64,000 nt of DNA, from assembly GCF_013423955.1 (NCBI RefSeq), contig NZ_JACCKX010000001.1, forward strand, positions 1,116,001 to 1,180,000, read 5' to 3'. This DNA comes from Ottowia beijingensis (lineage in GTDB: Bacteria; Pseudomonadota; Gammaproteobacteria; Burkholderiales; Burkholderiaceae_C). The notes beneath the pieces are model-generated. The model saw only the letters and a program-made list of their open reading frames with translations, did not search any database and was not told the DNA's origin. This document shows, in pieces, positions 9,189-17,502 of this stretch. Numbering within the stretch: the first letter of the stretch is position 1; each line of letters starts with the position of its first letter. A program made the position numbers and the translations under genes.

Positions 9189-10490
9189 TCACTTCGGCCG
9201 CAGGTCCACCACCCGCCTGGCCTTGCCCACGCTGCGCTCGATGCCGCCCTCGCCCTTCAGCTCGACCTCGACGCTGCTGCCCACGTACACCTTGATCTCG
9301 TGCTGCAGCAGCTTGGCGGCGGCGCGGGCCTGGATGCCCTCAGGGTCGACGCCCGGCGCGCATTCCACCGCCACCTTCAGGTTGTCCATCGGGCCTTCGC
9401 GCGTCAGCACGCACTGGTAGTGCGGCGACAGCTCGGGGCGCTTGAGCAACAGTTCCTCGATCTGCGTCGGGAACACGTTCACGCCGCGGATGATCATCAT
9501 GTCGTCCGAGCGGCCGGTGATCTTCTGCATGCGGCGCATGGTGCGCGCGGTGCCGGGCAGCAGGCGCGTGAGGTCGCGCGTGCGGTAGCGGATGATGGGC
9601 AGCGCCTCTTTCGTCAGGCTGGTGAAGACGAGTTCGCCCTCCTGCCCGTCGGGCACCGGCTCGCCGGTGTCGGGGTCGATGATCTCGGGGTAGAAATGGT
9701 CTTCCCAGATCGTCGGGCCGTCCTTGGTTTCGACGCATTCGTTGGCCACGCCGGGGCCCATCACTTCCGACAGGCCGTAGATGTCGACCGCGTCGATATT
9801 CATGCGCGCCTCGATGGCGGTGCGCATCTCGTTGGTCCACGGCTCGGCGCCGAAGATGCCCAGGCGCAGGCTCAAGGCCTTGGGGTCCAGCCCCATCCGC
9901 TCCACCTCGTCGGCAATGGCCAGCATGTAGCTGGGCGTGACCATGATGATGTCGGGCCGGAAGTCCTGGATCAGCTGGATCTGCCGCTCGGTCTGGCCGC
10001 CGCCGAAGGGCACCACCGTCAGGCCCAGCTTCTCGGCGCCATAGTGCGCGCCCAGGCCGCCGGTGAACAGGCCGTAGCCGTAGCTGATGTGCACCAGGTC
10101 ACCCGGCCGCGCGCCGCTGGCGCGAATGCTGCGCGCCACCACGCCGGCCCAGGTGTCGATGTCCTTGAGCGTGTAGCCGACCACCGTGGGCTTGCCCGTG
10201 GTGCCGCTGGACGCGTGGATGCGCGCCAGTTGATCGCGCGGCACGGCGAACATGCCGAAGGGGTAGCTGTCGCGCAGGTCCTTCTTGGTGGTGAAGGGGA
10301 ACTTGGCCAGGTCGGACAGCTGCTTCAGGTCGTCGGGGTGCACGCCCGCCGCGTCGAACTTGGCCTTGTAGACCGGCGAGTTGGCGTAGGCGTGGGCCAG
10401 CGACCACTTCAGCCGCTGCAGCTGCAGCGCGCGCAACTCGTCGACGCTGGCCTTCTCGATCGGCTCCAGCGCAAAGGTCTTGTCGGTCAT
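9189..10490 (-). CDS. paaK: Phenylacetate-CoA ligase
   Basis: 433 aa, full length for PaaK. It activates phenylacetate to phenylacetyl-CoA with ATP, the first step of the aerobic hybrid pathway. Seen are the AMP-binding P-loop (HASSGTTGKPTVVGY), the YGLSEVMGPGV segment of the adenylation core, and the C-terminal hinge and lid (MQKITGRSDDMMIIRGVNVF). The start ATG 10490 overlaps the paaI stop by 4 bp (ATGA), so paaG-paaI-paaK form one operon read leftwards. The ring-epoxidase genes paaABCDE are not in the window. Confidence 0.97.
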   Translation of the reverse strand: MTDKTFALEPIEKASVDELRALQLQRLKWSLAHAYANSPVYKAKFDAAGVHPDDLKQLSDLAKFPFTTKKDLRDSYPFGMFAVPRDQLARIHASSGTTGKPTVVGYTLKDIDTWAGVVARSIRASGARPGDLVHISYGYGLFTGGLGAHYGAEKLGLTVVPFGGGQTERQIQLIQDFRPDIIMVTPSYMLAIADEVERMGLDPKALSLRLGIFGAEPWTNEMRTAIEARMNIDAVDIYGLSEVMGPGVANECVETKDGPTIWEDHFYPEIIDPDTGEPVPDGQEGELVFTSLTKEALPIIRYRTRDLTRLLPGTARTMRRMQKITGRSDDMMIIRGVNVFPTQIEELLLKRPELSPHYQCVLTREGPMDNLKVAVECAPGVDPEGIQARAAAKLLQHEIKVYVGSSVEVELKGEGGIERSVGKARRVVDLRPK

Positions 10491-10957
10491 GAAGAGGCTC
10501 CTGCGGGCTCGGGGATCACGGTGCCGCTGATCTGCGTGCTCTTGCCGCGGAACAGCGCCACCGCCTGGCCCTTCTGGTTGCTGACGCGGATGTCGTAGAT
10601 GCCGTGGCGGCCGGAGAGCGTCTGCTCCACGCCCTCGGCCGTCAGCACGTCGCCTTCGTGCGCGGGGCGCAGAAACTCGATGCTGCAGCCGTTGGCCACG
10701 GTGGCGTGGTTGCGGCTGTTGCAGGCGTAGGCGAAGGTGGAATCGGCCAGCGTGAAGATGAAGCCGCCGTGGCAGATCTTGTGGCCGTTCAGGTGCAGCG
10801 GCCTGACCACCATGCGCATGCTGGCGCGGCCGGGCTGGCAGGCCAGCAGCTCCATGCCCATGGTGTCTTTCGAGGCCTCGTCGGCCGCGTACATGGATTC
10901 GCCCACGCGGCGCGCCAGATCGGCGGCTTCGGCCTCAGTCAAATGTGCAGTCATCAT
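10487..10957 (-). CDS. paaI: PaaI hydroxyphenylacetyl-CoA thioesterase
   Basis: 156 aa hot-dog fold thioesterase. The PaaI core is visible: HLNGHKICHGGFIFTLADS, where the HGG(x)FTLADS segment carries the catalytic Asp on the central helix. PaaI is thought to release CoA from dead-end ring-hydroxylated or oxepin-type intermediates so the pathway does not starve for CoA. Two adjacent ATGs (10957 and 10954) are possible. The first overlaps the repaired paaG stop as ATGA, and paaK overlaps at the other end in the same way. Confidence 0.93.
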   Translation of the reverse strand: MMTAHLTEAEAADLARRVGESMYAADEASKDTMGMELLACQPGRASMRMVVRPLHLNGHKICHGGFIFTLADSTFAYACNSRNHATVANGCSIEFLRPAHEGDVLTAEGVEQTLSGRHGIYDIRVSNQKGQAVALFRGKSTQISGTVIPEPAGASS

Positions 10958-11770
10958 TCGCCCTTGAACTGCGCTGGGCGCTTCTGCAAAAGGCCGACAC
11001 ACCCTCGATGTAGTCGTGCGTGAAGCCCAGGCGCGACTGCACATCGCGCTCCAGATCCAACTGCTCGTCCAGGCTGTGCGTGTGCGCGTTGCGCAGCAGG
11101 TGGCGCGTGGCAATCAGCGCCTTGGTCGGCATGGCGGCCAGGCGCTCAGCCATTTTTTCGCCGCATCGACGGAGTCGTCGGCCACGTCCCAGATCATGCC
11201 CATGGCCTTGGCTTCTAGAGCACCGAGCTTGTCGCCCGTCATCGCCAGCGCCATGGCGCGCGCCAGGCCCACGCGCTGCGGCAGCAGCCAGGTGGCACCG
11301 CTGTCGGGCACCAGGCCGATCTTGCTGAAGGCCTGGATGAAGCTGGCGCCCGGCGCCGCGATGGCGATGTCGCAGGCCATGGCCACCGACGCGCCCGCGC
11401 CCGCCGCCACGCCGTTGACGGCGCACACGGTGGGCACGCGCACGTTGATCAGGCGCCGCGTGGTGGGGTTGAAGGCCTGGTCGATCACCGGGCCGGGATC
11501 GGCGCGGAACATGAGGTCGTCGCCCGGCCGGAAGTCGAACTCCGACAGGTCGGCACCGGCGCAGAAGCCGCGGCCGGCGCCGGTGAGCACCAGCGCACGG
11601 ATCGACTTGTCGGCCTCGATCTGGTCGAGCGCTGCCCACAGGTCGCGGTGCATCTGCCGCGTGAAGCTGTTGAGCGAGGCGGGGCGGTTCAGCGTCAGGA
11701 CGGCGACGGGGCCCTCCTGCGCAAACAGGACGGCGGGCTCGGCGGCCGCGCCGGGTGCGGGGGTGGTCAT
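10954..11770 (-). CDS. paaG: PaaG-type enoyl-CoA hydratase/isomerase (two frameshifts)
   Basis: About 272 aa after repair. A crotonase-fold protein that in the phenylacetate pathway isomerises the ring epoxide to the oxepin. Motifs are LTLNRPASLNSFT, GAGRGFCAGADLSEF (oxyanion hole), VCAVNGVAAGAGASVAMACD and FSKIGLVPDSGATW with its acidic residue (D in PDSG). Breaks: T6 run 11153-11158 (plus strand; one more gives VDAAKKMAERLAAMP) and A4 run 10988-10991 (gives VSAFLQKRPAQFKGE and a stop at 10954 overlapping paaI). ATG 11770 has GAGGAG ten bases upstream. Confidence 0.9.
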
Positions 11771-11802
11771 GCGGTGTTGTCTCCTCGGGGCGCAATTTAC
11801 CA

Positions 11803-11826
11803 TTAACCGACCCATCGGTCGGTTAA
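11803..11826. promoter_or_regulatory. Palindromic operator, probable PaaR (TetR family) box
   Basis: Perfect inverted repeat: arms TTAACCGACC and GGTCGGTTAA around CATC, 10 bp per arm. It lies in the 124 bp between paaG (leftward) and the rightward crotonase gene. TetR-family PaaR repressors of phenylacetate genes in betaproteobacteria bind palindromes with an ACCGACC-type half-site; that identity is my inference. No tetR gene lies next to it. A possible -10 for the rightward gene (TATAGT, about 11850) is just downstream. Confidence 0.7.
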
Positions 11827-11894
11827 CTGTGCGCGTTCATGGTGGCTGGTTATAGTGCCACTCAACCCGACACCATCACACAAGGAGAACCCCC

Positions 11895-12674
11895 ATGGCC
11901 TACGAATTCATCACCACCCGCACCGAGGGCGAGAAGGTCGGCATCATCACGCTGAACCGGCCCAAGCAGCTCAACGCCCTCAGCCCGCAGCTGATGGTGG
12001 AACTGGGCCAGGCGCTCAAGGCTTTCGACGCCGACGCCGCCATCGGCTGCATCGTCATCACCGGCAACGAGAAGGCCTTTGCCGCCGGCGCCGACATCGG
12101 CGCCATGGCCACCTACACCTTCGCCGACGTGTACGGCGACGACTACATCACGCGCGACTGGGAAACCATCCGCAGCATCCGCAAGCCCGTCATCGCCGCC
12201 GTCAGCGGCTTCGCCCTGGGTGGTGGCTGCGAGTTGGCCATGATGTGCGACTTCATCATCGCCGCCGACAACGCCAAGTTCGGCCAGCCCGAGATCAAGC
12301 TCGGCATCATCCCCGGCGCCGGCGGCACGCAGCGCCTGCCGCGTGCCGTGGGCAAGGCCAAGGCCATGGACCTGGCCCTCACCGGCCGCATGATGGACGC
12401 CACCGAGGCCGAGCGCGCCGGCCTCGTCAGCCGCATCGTGCCGCTGGACAAGCTGATGGAGGAAACGCTGGCCGCCGCCCTGATGATCAGCGGCTACGGT
12501 CGCATGGCCGTGATGGCGGCCAAGGAGAGCGTCAACAAGGCCTTCGAAGGCACGCTGGCCGATGGCGTGATGTTCGAGCGCCGCCTGTTCCACGCGCTGT
12601 TCGCCACCGCCGACCAGAAGGAAGGCATGGACGCCTTCGTCAACAAGCGTGCGGCGGTGTTCAAGAACCAGTGA
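11895..12674 (+). CDS. Enoyl-CoA hydratase (short-chain, PaaF/crotonase type)
   Basis: 259 aa and intact. Crotonase motifs: [29 protein letters not shown] (oxyanion hole), [17 protein letters not shown] with the first catalytic Glu (GGGCEL), and [20 protein letters not shown] with the second Glu just upstream (QPEIKLG). This is the standard 2-enoyl-CoA hydratase catalytic set. It could serve as PaaF in phenylacetate breakdown, given the shared operator with paaGIK, or in general beta-oxidation. ATG 11895 follows the strong ribosome site AAGGAG. Confidence 0.93.
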   Translation: MAYEFITTRTEGEKVGIITLNRPKQLNALSPQLMVELGQALKAFDADAAIGCIVITGNEKAFAAGADIGAMATYTFADVYGDDYITRDWETIRSIRKPVIAAVSGFALGGGCELAMMCDFIIAADNAKFGQPEIKLGIIPGAGGTQRLPRAVGKAKAMDLALTGRMMDATEAERAGLVSRIVPLDKLMEETLAAALMISGYGRMAVMAAKESVNKAFEGTLADGVMFERRLFHALFATADQKEGMDAFVNKRAAVFKNQ

Positions 12675-12706
12675 CCGATTTCCGCCGCCGGCGCGGTGCA
12701 TTTCCC

Positions 12707-12712
12707 TATAAT
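12707..12712 (+). promoter_or_regulatory. -10 element of tRNA-Met promoter
   Basis: Consensus TATAAT, 12 bp upstream of the mature tRNA 5' end, consistent with transcription starting at or just before the tRNA. No good -35 hexamer is seen at 16-18 bp upstream. Confidence 0.5.
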
Positions 12713-12723
12713 GCGCGGTTGCC

Positions 12724-12800
12724 GGTGGTATAGCTCAGTCGGTTAGAGCGTGGGATTCATAACCCCAAGGTCGGTGGTTCGATTCCACCTACCACCACCA
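12724..12800 (+). tRNA. tRNA-Met (anticodon CAT)
   Basis: 77 nt including an encoded CCA. The acceptor stem is GGTGGTA / TACCACC, the D-arm contains AGCTCAGTCGGTTAGAGC, the anticodon loop is TTCATAA, and the T-arm is GGTGG-TTCGATT-CCACC. A G1:C72 pair argues against initiator tRNA, which has a mismatch there. The stem base next to the anticodon loop is an A-C mismatch. A CAT anticodon could also mark tRNA-Ile2 (lysidine modified), which I cannot exclude. Confidence 0.93.
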
Positions 12801-12806
12801 CATCAG

Positions 12807-12841
12807 AAAGCCCCGATTGGTCATGCCAGTCGGGGCTTTTT
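12807..12841. terminator. Strong Rho-independent terminator, probably bidirectional
   Basis: Stem AAAGCCCCGA / TCGGGGCTTT with an inner TGG/CCA pair, followed by TTTTT. It ends the tRNA-Met transcript rightwards; the A-run on the other side lets it end the leftward xdhA-xdhB transcript, whose stop is at 12849. Confidence 0.9.
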
Positions 12842-12848
12842 CCTGGGC

Positions 12849-15589
12849 TCAGGCCACGCTGCGGAGCGCGCGCAGCACGCGCTCGGCCGTGGCGGGGGCG
12901 TCCATGCGCACCGGCTGCCCGTCGGCGCGCGCGGCGGCCACCGCGTTGCGCAGGGCTTCCCACACGCTGACGGCGAGCATGAAGGGTGGCTCGCCCACGG
13001 CCTTGCTGCGGAAGATGGTGTCCTCGGCGTTCGGCTCGGGCCACAGGTGGACCTTGAAGTGCGCGGGCAGGTCGGCGGCGGTGGGGATCTTGTAGGTGCT
13101 GGGCGCCTTCGTGGTGAGCGCGCCGTGCTCGTTCCACACCAGCTCCTCGGTGGTCAGCCAGCCCATGCCCTGGATGAAGCCGCCCTCGATCTGGCCGATG
13201 TCGATGGCCGGGTTGATGCTGCGGCCCACGTCGTGCAGGATGTCCACGGCCAGCACGCGGTATTCGCCGGTGAGGGTGTCGATGGCGACCTCGCTGCACG
13301 CGGCGCCGTAGGCGAAGTAGAAGAAGGGCCGGCCGGTGAGCGTGGCCTTGTCGTAGTGGATCCTGGGCGTGCGGTAGAAGCCGTCGCTCCACAGCTGGAT
13401 GCGGTTGGCGTAGGCGGCCTTCACCACCTCGGCAAAGGCGCGCGTGACGCTGGGGCTGATGACCTGGCCGGCGCGGAACTCGACCGCGCCCGCGCCGCAG
13501 CCGTCCAGCCCGCTCACGAAGGCGGCCAGGTTGTCGCGCACGGTGCGGGCGGCGGCCTGCGCGGCCTTGCCGTTCAGGTCGGTGCCGCTGCTGGCGGCGG
13601 TGGCGCTGGCGTTGGGCACCTTGTCGGTGGCACTGGCGGTGACCAGCACCCGCGCCAGCGGCACGCCCAGTTCGTCGGCCACCACCTGCGCCACCTTGGT
13701 GTGCAGGCCCTGGCCCATCTCGGTGCCGCCGTGGTTCACCTGCACGCTGCCGTCGGTGTAGACGTGCACCAGCGCGCCGGCCTGGTTGAACAGCGTGGCG
13801 GTGAAGCTGATACCGAACTTGACGGGGGTGATGGCGATGCCGCGCTTGAGGTAAGCGTTTTGCGCGTTCCAGGCCAAAACAGCCTCTTGTCGCCGCCGAT
13901 ACTGCGCAAGGTGCTCCAGTTCTGGGAGCAATTCGTGGAGGATGTTGTCTTCCACCCGCATCTGGTAGTGGGTGGTGTCGCGGGGGTGGGCGCGGTGCCC
14001 TCACCCCGGCCCTCTTCCGCAGGCGGGAGAGGGAGTGAAGTCGCGGTAGCCGGGGTTTGGCTCCCTCTCCCCTGGGGAGAGGGTGGGGTGAGGGCGCAGC
14101 GGCGGCAGCGGTTACGGCGCGGCCCCCACCCCGGCCCTCCCCAGCGGGGAGGGAGTGGCGTGGCGGGGTGACTCCCTCGCCCCTCTGGGGAGAGCCTGCC
14201 CCGGACTCGATCCGGGGGCTGGGGTGAGGGGCGCAGCGGTGCTGGCAGGCGCGGTCTGCCCCCACCCCAACCCTGCCCCAGCGGGGAGGGAGGCCTGCCG
14301 TCGTACAGATTGGCCATGCGCACGTCCAGCGCGTCCTGGCCCAGCACCCGGGCGATGTCGCCCAGGATGGTCTCGATGGCGATCACGCCCTGCGGGCCGC
14401 CGAAGCCGCGGAAAGCGGTGTGGCTCTGCAGATTGGTCTTGCAGCGGAAGCTGCGGATCACCACGTCGCCCAGGTAATAAGCGTTGTCGGCGTGGAACAC
14501 GGCGCGGTCGCACACCGGGCCGCTCAGGTCGGCGCTGAAGCCGCAGTTGGCCATCATGTCGAGCGTCAGGCCCGTCATGCGGCCGTCGTCGCCAAAGCCC
14601 ACGTCGTAGTCGAAGGCGAAGGGGTGCCGCTTGCCGGTGGTCATGAAGTCGTCGTCGCGGTCCAGCCGCAGCTTGACGGGCGCTTTGGTTTTCAGTGCAG
14701 CCAGCGCCGCCCACACGGCCATGTGGCCGGCCTGCGTCTCCTTGCCACCGAAGCCGCCGCCCATGCGCCGGCATTCGACGGTGACGCGGTGGCTGGCGAT
14801 GCCCAGCGCGTGCGCCACCCAGTGCTGCACCTCGCCCGGGTGCTGCGTGCTGCTGTGGATGTGCCACTGCTGCTGCTCGCCGGGCACGGCCAGGGCGATC
14901 TGGCCTTCGAGGTAGAAGTGCTCCTGCCCGCCGACGGCAAAGCGGCCTTGCAGCCGGTGCGATGCGGCGGCCAGCGCACCGGCGGCATCGCCGCGCGCCA
15001 CCGTCACCGTGGGCAGCACGAAGCTCTCGGCCGCCATGGCCTGCTCGATGGTGAGGATGGCGGGCAGCGGCGCGATGTCGAGCCTGACCTGGCGCGCCGC
15101 GTGACGCGCGGCCTGCACCGTGTCGGCCACCACCAGCCCGACCACCTGGCCGACGTGCTGCACCACATCGGTGGCGAAGATGGGCTCGTCGTGCACAAAG
15201 GTGGCCAGCACCGGGTCGCCCGGGATGTCGGCCGCGGTGACGAGAGCACGCACGCCGGGCAGTGCCAGCGCAGCCGTGGCGTCGATGCCCAGCAGCCTGC
15301 CGTGCGCGACCGGCGACAGGATGGGCGCCGCGTGCAGCGTGCCGCGTGGCTCGGGCAGGTCGTCGACATACGGCGCCAGGCCCTGCACCTGCGCGTGGGC
15401 GCTTTCGTGCGGGTGCGGCGTGCCGCAGGCGGCTTCGGCCGTTGGAGCGGTGGCCGGCGCGGCGTGCGGCATCGCGGCCACGTCTTCGGGGGCGGTGGCG
15501 GGCAGCGCCGCGCTGCCGGCATCGCGGCTCACCGGCGCATCGTCCGCGTGCGCCGTGCCGTAATGGGGCGATGCCGGCCGCTCGCTCAT
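12849..15589 (-). CDS. xdhB: Xanthine dehydrogenase molybdenum-binding subunit XdhB with a ~310 bp REP cluster inside
   Basis: About 913 aa after repair, against roughly 770-800 expected. This is the large Mo-pterin subunit that, with XdhA, oxidises hypoxanthine and xanthine to urate. Seen are YVDDLPEPRGTLHAAP near the start, GGQEHFYLEGQ, CRRMGGGFGGKETQ, the FRGFGGPQG motif with its Mo-site Arg, VNHGGTEMGQGLHTK, and the C-terminal EPPFMLAVSVWEAL with the catalytic Glu (GEPP). Between MANLYDG and DTTHYQMRVED lies a GC-rich REP cluster (13985-14297). It has no stop in the XdhB frame but shifts it; one extra base restores frame. ATG 15589 overlaps the preceding small ORF by 4 bp. Whether the enzyme tolerates the insert is unknown. 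Confidence 0.87.
13985..14297. repeat. Cluster of GC-rich REP-like modules inside xdhB
   Basis: About five alternating modules of the type CCCTCACCCCGGCCCTC plus a hairpin (CTCTTCCGCAGGCGGGAGAG or CTCTCCCCTGGGGAGAG) plus GGGTGGGGTGAGGGCGCAG, in both orientations. One module carries an extra hairpin, CCCCGGACTCGATCCGGGG. Similar modules recur at 19070-19228 and 20328-20456. The insertion separates two conserved blocks of XdhB. Confidence 0.85.
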
Positions 15590-15748
15590 GGCTTCGGCTC
15601 GGGGTCTTGCACGGGCGGTGCGTCGCCCGGGTCGCGCCGCGGCAGCGGCGGCGTGGCGGGGTCTTCCACGGGCCGGCGGCGCGAACGGATCGGGGTCTTG
15701 CACCGGCGGTTCTTCGCCAGGCAGGGGCATGGGCTTGTGCTGGGTCAT
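15586..15748 (-). CDS. Small proline-rich protein between xdhA and xdhB (one frameshift)
   Basis: About 53-54 aa. It starts MTQHKPMPLPGEEPPVQDPD and, after a frame change near 15680-15690, ends PPVQDPEPKP. Three similar PPVxDP units (PPVQDPDP, RPVEDPAT, PPVQDPEP) make a short tandem repeat protein. Both ends overlap neighbours as ATGA: its ATG overlaps the xdhA stop (15745) and its stop overlaps the xdhB ATG (15589). That is strong evidence that the ORF is translated as part of the operon. No signal peptide, membrane segment or known domain is seen. Function unknown; a subunit linker or a translational coupler are possibilities only. Confidence 0.6.
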
Positions 15749-17292
15749 GGCAGGGTCTCCGGTTGCAGCGTGGCCAGTGTGGCCGCGCCAGGCTGCGATT
15801 GCGCCCAGGCGCGGCGCAGCAGGTTGCCCAGCACCGTGCGGCGGTAGGCGCTGCTGGCGCGCATGTCGCTGATGGGTTCGAACTCGGCCGCCAGCACGGT
15901 GGCGGCGGCGTCGAAGACGGCCTGCGTTGCCGGCTTTCCAGCCAACGCCGCTTCGGTCTGGATGGCACGCGCCGGCACGGCCGCCACGCCGCCGGCGCCA
16001 ATGCGGGCGCTGCGGATCACGCCGCCGTCGATCTGAAGCGCCACCGCCAGGCAGACGGCGCTGATGTCGTCCTCCAGGCGCTTGCTGATCTTGTCGGCGC
16101 GCAGCCATTCATGCGGCGTGGGCAGCGGCACGTCGATGCGCGCCAGCACCTCGTCGGGCGCCAGCGCGGTCTTCCGGTAGGCGAGGTAGAAGTCCGCGAT
16201 GGGCAGGCTGCGCTCACCGCGCGTGCTGGCCAGCACCAGCGTGGCGCCCAGGGCAATGAGCAGCGGCATGCTGTCGCCGATGGGCGAGCCGTTGGCCACG
16301 TTGCCGCCCAGCGTGCCGCTGACGCGTACCGGCAGGCCGGCGAAGCGGTCGAGGAAGGGGGCGAGCTGCGGCCGATCCTGCGCCAGCGCGGCGAAGGCGT
16401 CGACCAGCGTGGCGGCGGCGCCGATGCGCAGCGTGTCGCCTGCGCGCTCGATGCGCCGCAGTTCGGCCACGCGGGTGAGGTCGATGATCTGCGCGAAGCG
16501 CTGGTGCTGCTTGGTGACCCACAGCCCCACGTCGGTGGTGCCGGCGGCCAGCAGCGCCCGCGGGTGCGCAGCACGCAGCGCCAGCAGCTCGGCCAGCGTG
16601 CGCGGCGTGGCGTAGAAGTTTTCCGCCGAATCGGCCTCTGGCGCCCGACCATCGGGCGCGAGCAGCTCCAATTTTGAAGCAACGCCGCTTCGTCCAGCGG
16701 CACGTCGGGCCAGTGGTGCATGGTCTGCGCGGCGTCCAGAATCGGCCGGTAGCCGGTGCAGCGGCACAGGTTGCCCGACAGCGCGTGCAGCGCCTCGTCG
16801 CGCGAGACGGCCCCGCCGCCGGGCCGCGCCAAGGCGAGGCCAGCCCCTCGGGGGCAGCGAACCGCGCGCAGCGGGGAGCGTGGGGGCTACATGACCGCCG
16901 CCGGGCTGGCGGTGCAGCACGAACAGGCTCATCACGAAGCCCGGCGTGCAGAAGCCGCATTGCGAGCCGTGGCACTCGACCATCGCGCGCTGCGCCGGGT
17001 GCAGCGTGCCGTCAGCACCCGCGATGTCGGCGGCGGTGAACACGGCCATGCCCTGCACGCTGTGCGCCAGGCGGATGCAGCTGTTGATGGCGCGGTAGCT
17101 GAGTTGGCCGTCGCTGCCCCGCTCGGCCAGCGCCACGGTGCAGGCGCCGCAGTCGCCGCTGGCGCAGCCCTCCTTGACGGCGGTGCAGTGCAGGTAGTCA
17201 CGCAGCACGTTGAGCAGCGTGCGGTCGGGCGGCACGTTGGCCAGCGTCTGCGGCTGGCGGCCCAGGACGAAGCGCAGGACGGGTGGACTCAT
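15745..17292 (-). CDS. xdhA: Xanthine dehydrogenase small subunit XdhA (2Fe-2S and FAD), with two in-frame repeat insertions and frameshifts
   Basis: About 516 aa after repair. The N-terminal plant-type [2Fe-2S] domain has KEGCASGDCGACTV, the second cluster domain has CGFCTPGFVMSL and LSGNLCRCTGYRPI, and the FAD domain has RALLAAGTTDVGLW and GTLGGNVANGSPIGD. Between CGFCTPG and CRCTGYR lies a repeat of the Comamonadaceae type CTCCCCGCTGCGCGCGG, flanked by 12 bp direct repeats. A family A repeat (16628-16678) joins the 2Fe-2S and FAD domains. Frame is restored by one G and one C in the first repeat (runs 16844-16847 and 16850-16854, plus strand) and one A at 16672-16675. No xdhC, the usual maturation gene, is found downstream of xdhB. 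Confidence 0.87.
   Translation of the reverse strand: MSPPVLRFVLGRQPQTLANVPPDRTLLNVLRDYLHCTAVKEGCASGDCGACTVALAERGSDGQLSYRAINSCIRLAHSVQGMAVFTAADIAGADGTLHPAQRAMVECHGSQCGFCTPGFVMSLFVLHRQPGGGHVAPTLPAARGSLPPRGWPRLGAARRRGRLARRGAARAVGQPVPLHRLPADSGRRADHAPLARRAAGRSGVASKLELLAPDGRAPEADSAENFYATPRTLAELLALRAAHPRALLAAGTTDVGLWVTKQHQRFAQIIDLTRVAELRRIERAGDTLRIGAAATLVDAFAALAQDRPQLAPFLDRFAGLPVRVSGTLGGNVANGSPIGDSMPLLIALGATLVLASTRGERSLPIADFYLAYRKTALAPDEVLARIDVPLPTPHEWLRADKISKRLEDDISAVCLAVALQIDGGVIRSARIGAGGVAAVPARAIQTEAALAGKPATQAVFDAAATVLAAEFEPISDMRASSAYRRTVLGNLLRRAWAQSQPGAATLATLQPETLP
16628..16678. repeat. Family A palindromic element inside xdhA, copy 5
   Basis: Reads GAATCGGCCTCTGGCGCCCG, then CCATCGGGCGCGAGCAGCTC, then CAATTTTGAA. 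The stem GGCGCCCGA / TCGGGCGC and the AGCTC...AATTTT end match the intergenic copies. It encodes KLELLAPDGRAPEADSAEN in the linker between the iron-sulfur and FAD domains. Confidence 0.75.
16813..16906. repeat. GC-rich repeat with flanking 12 bp direct repeats inside xdhA
   Basis: The element GCCCCTCGGGGGCAGCGAAC ... GCGCGCAGCGGGGAGCG lies between two copies of CCGCCGCCGGGC (16813-16824 and 16895-16906). Distance between copies is 82 bp as written and 84 bp, a multiple of three, after the two homopolymer repairs that restore the gene. The flanking copies look like a target-site duplication or a recombination footprint. Confidence 0.7.
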
Positions 17293-17440
17293 GCGCGGCA
17301 GTATGGCGCGAAAACCGCCGCGCGGCCCCCGCATCAACGCCTGCCCCTTCTGCGGCCATGGCAGGGCGCGCGGGTGCCGAAGGGCGCACACGGGTGCTAC
17401 ATTGCGTCACCCCCGCGATCAACGTCACACCGGATAACTA

Positions 17441-17490
17441 CAATTTCAATAGCTGCTCGCGCTTGATGCAAGGCAACGAGCGGCCTGTTT
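17441..17490. repeat. Family A palindromic element, copy 6
   Basis: CAATTTCAATAGCTGCTCGC then GCTTGATGCAAGGC and GAGCGGCC, upstream of the transporter ATPase gene. It ends a few bases before the start codon of that gene (17503) and so lies in the 5' untranslated region or promoter. Confidence 0.7.
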
Positions 17491-17502
17491 GACCCGATAA
17501 CC

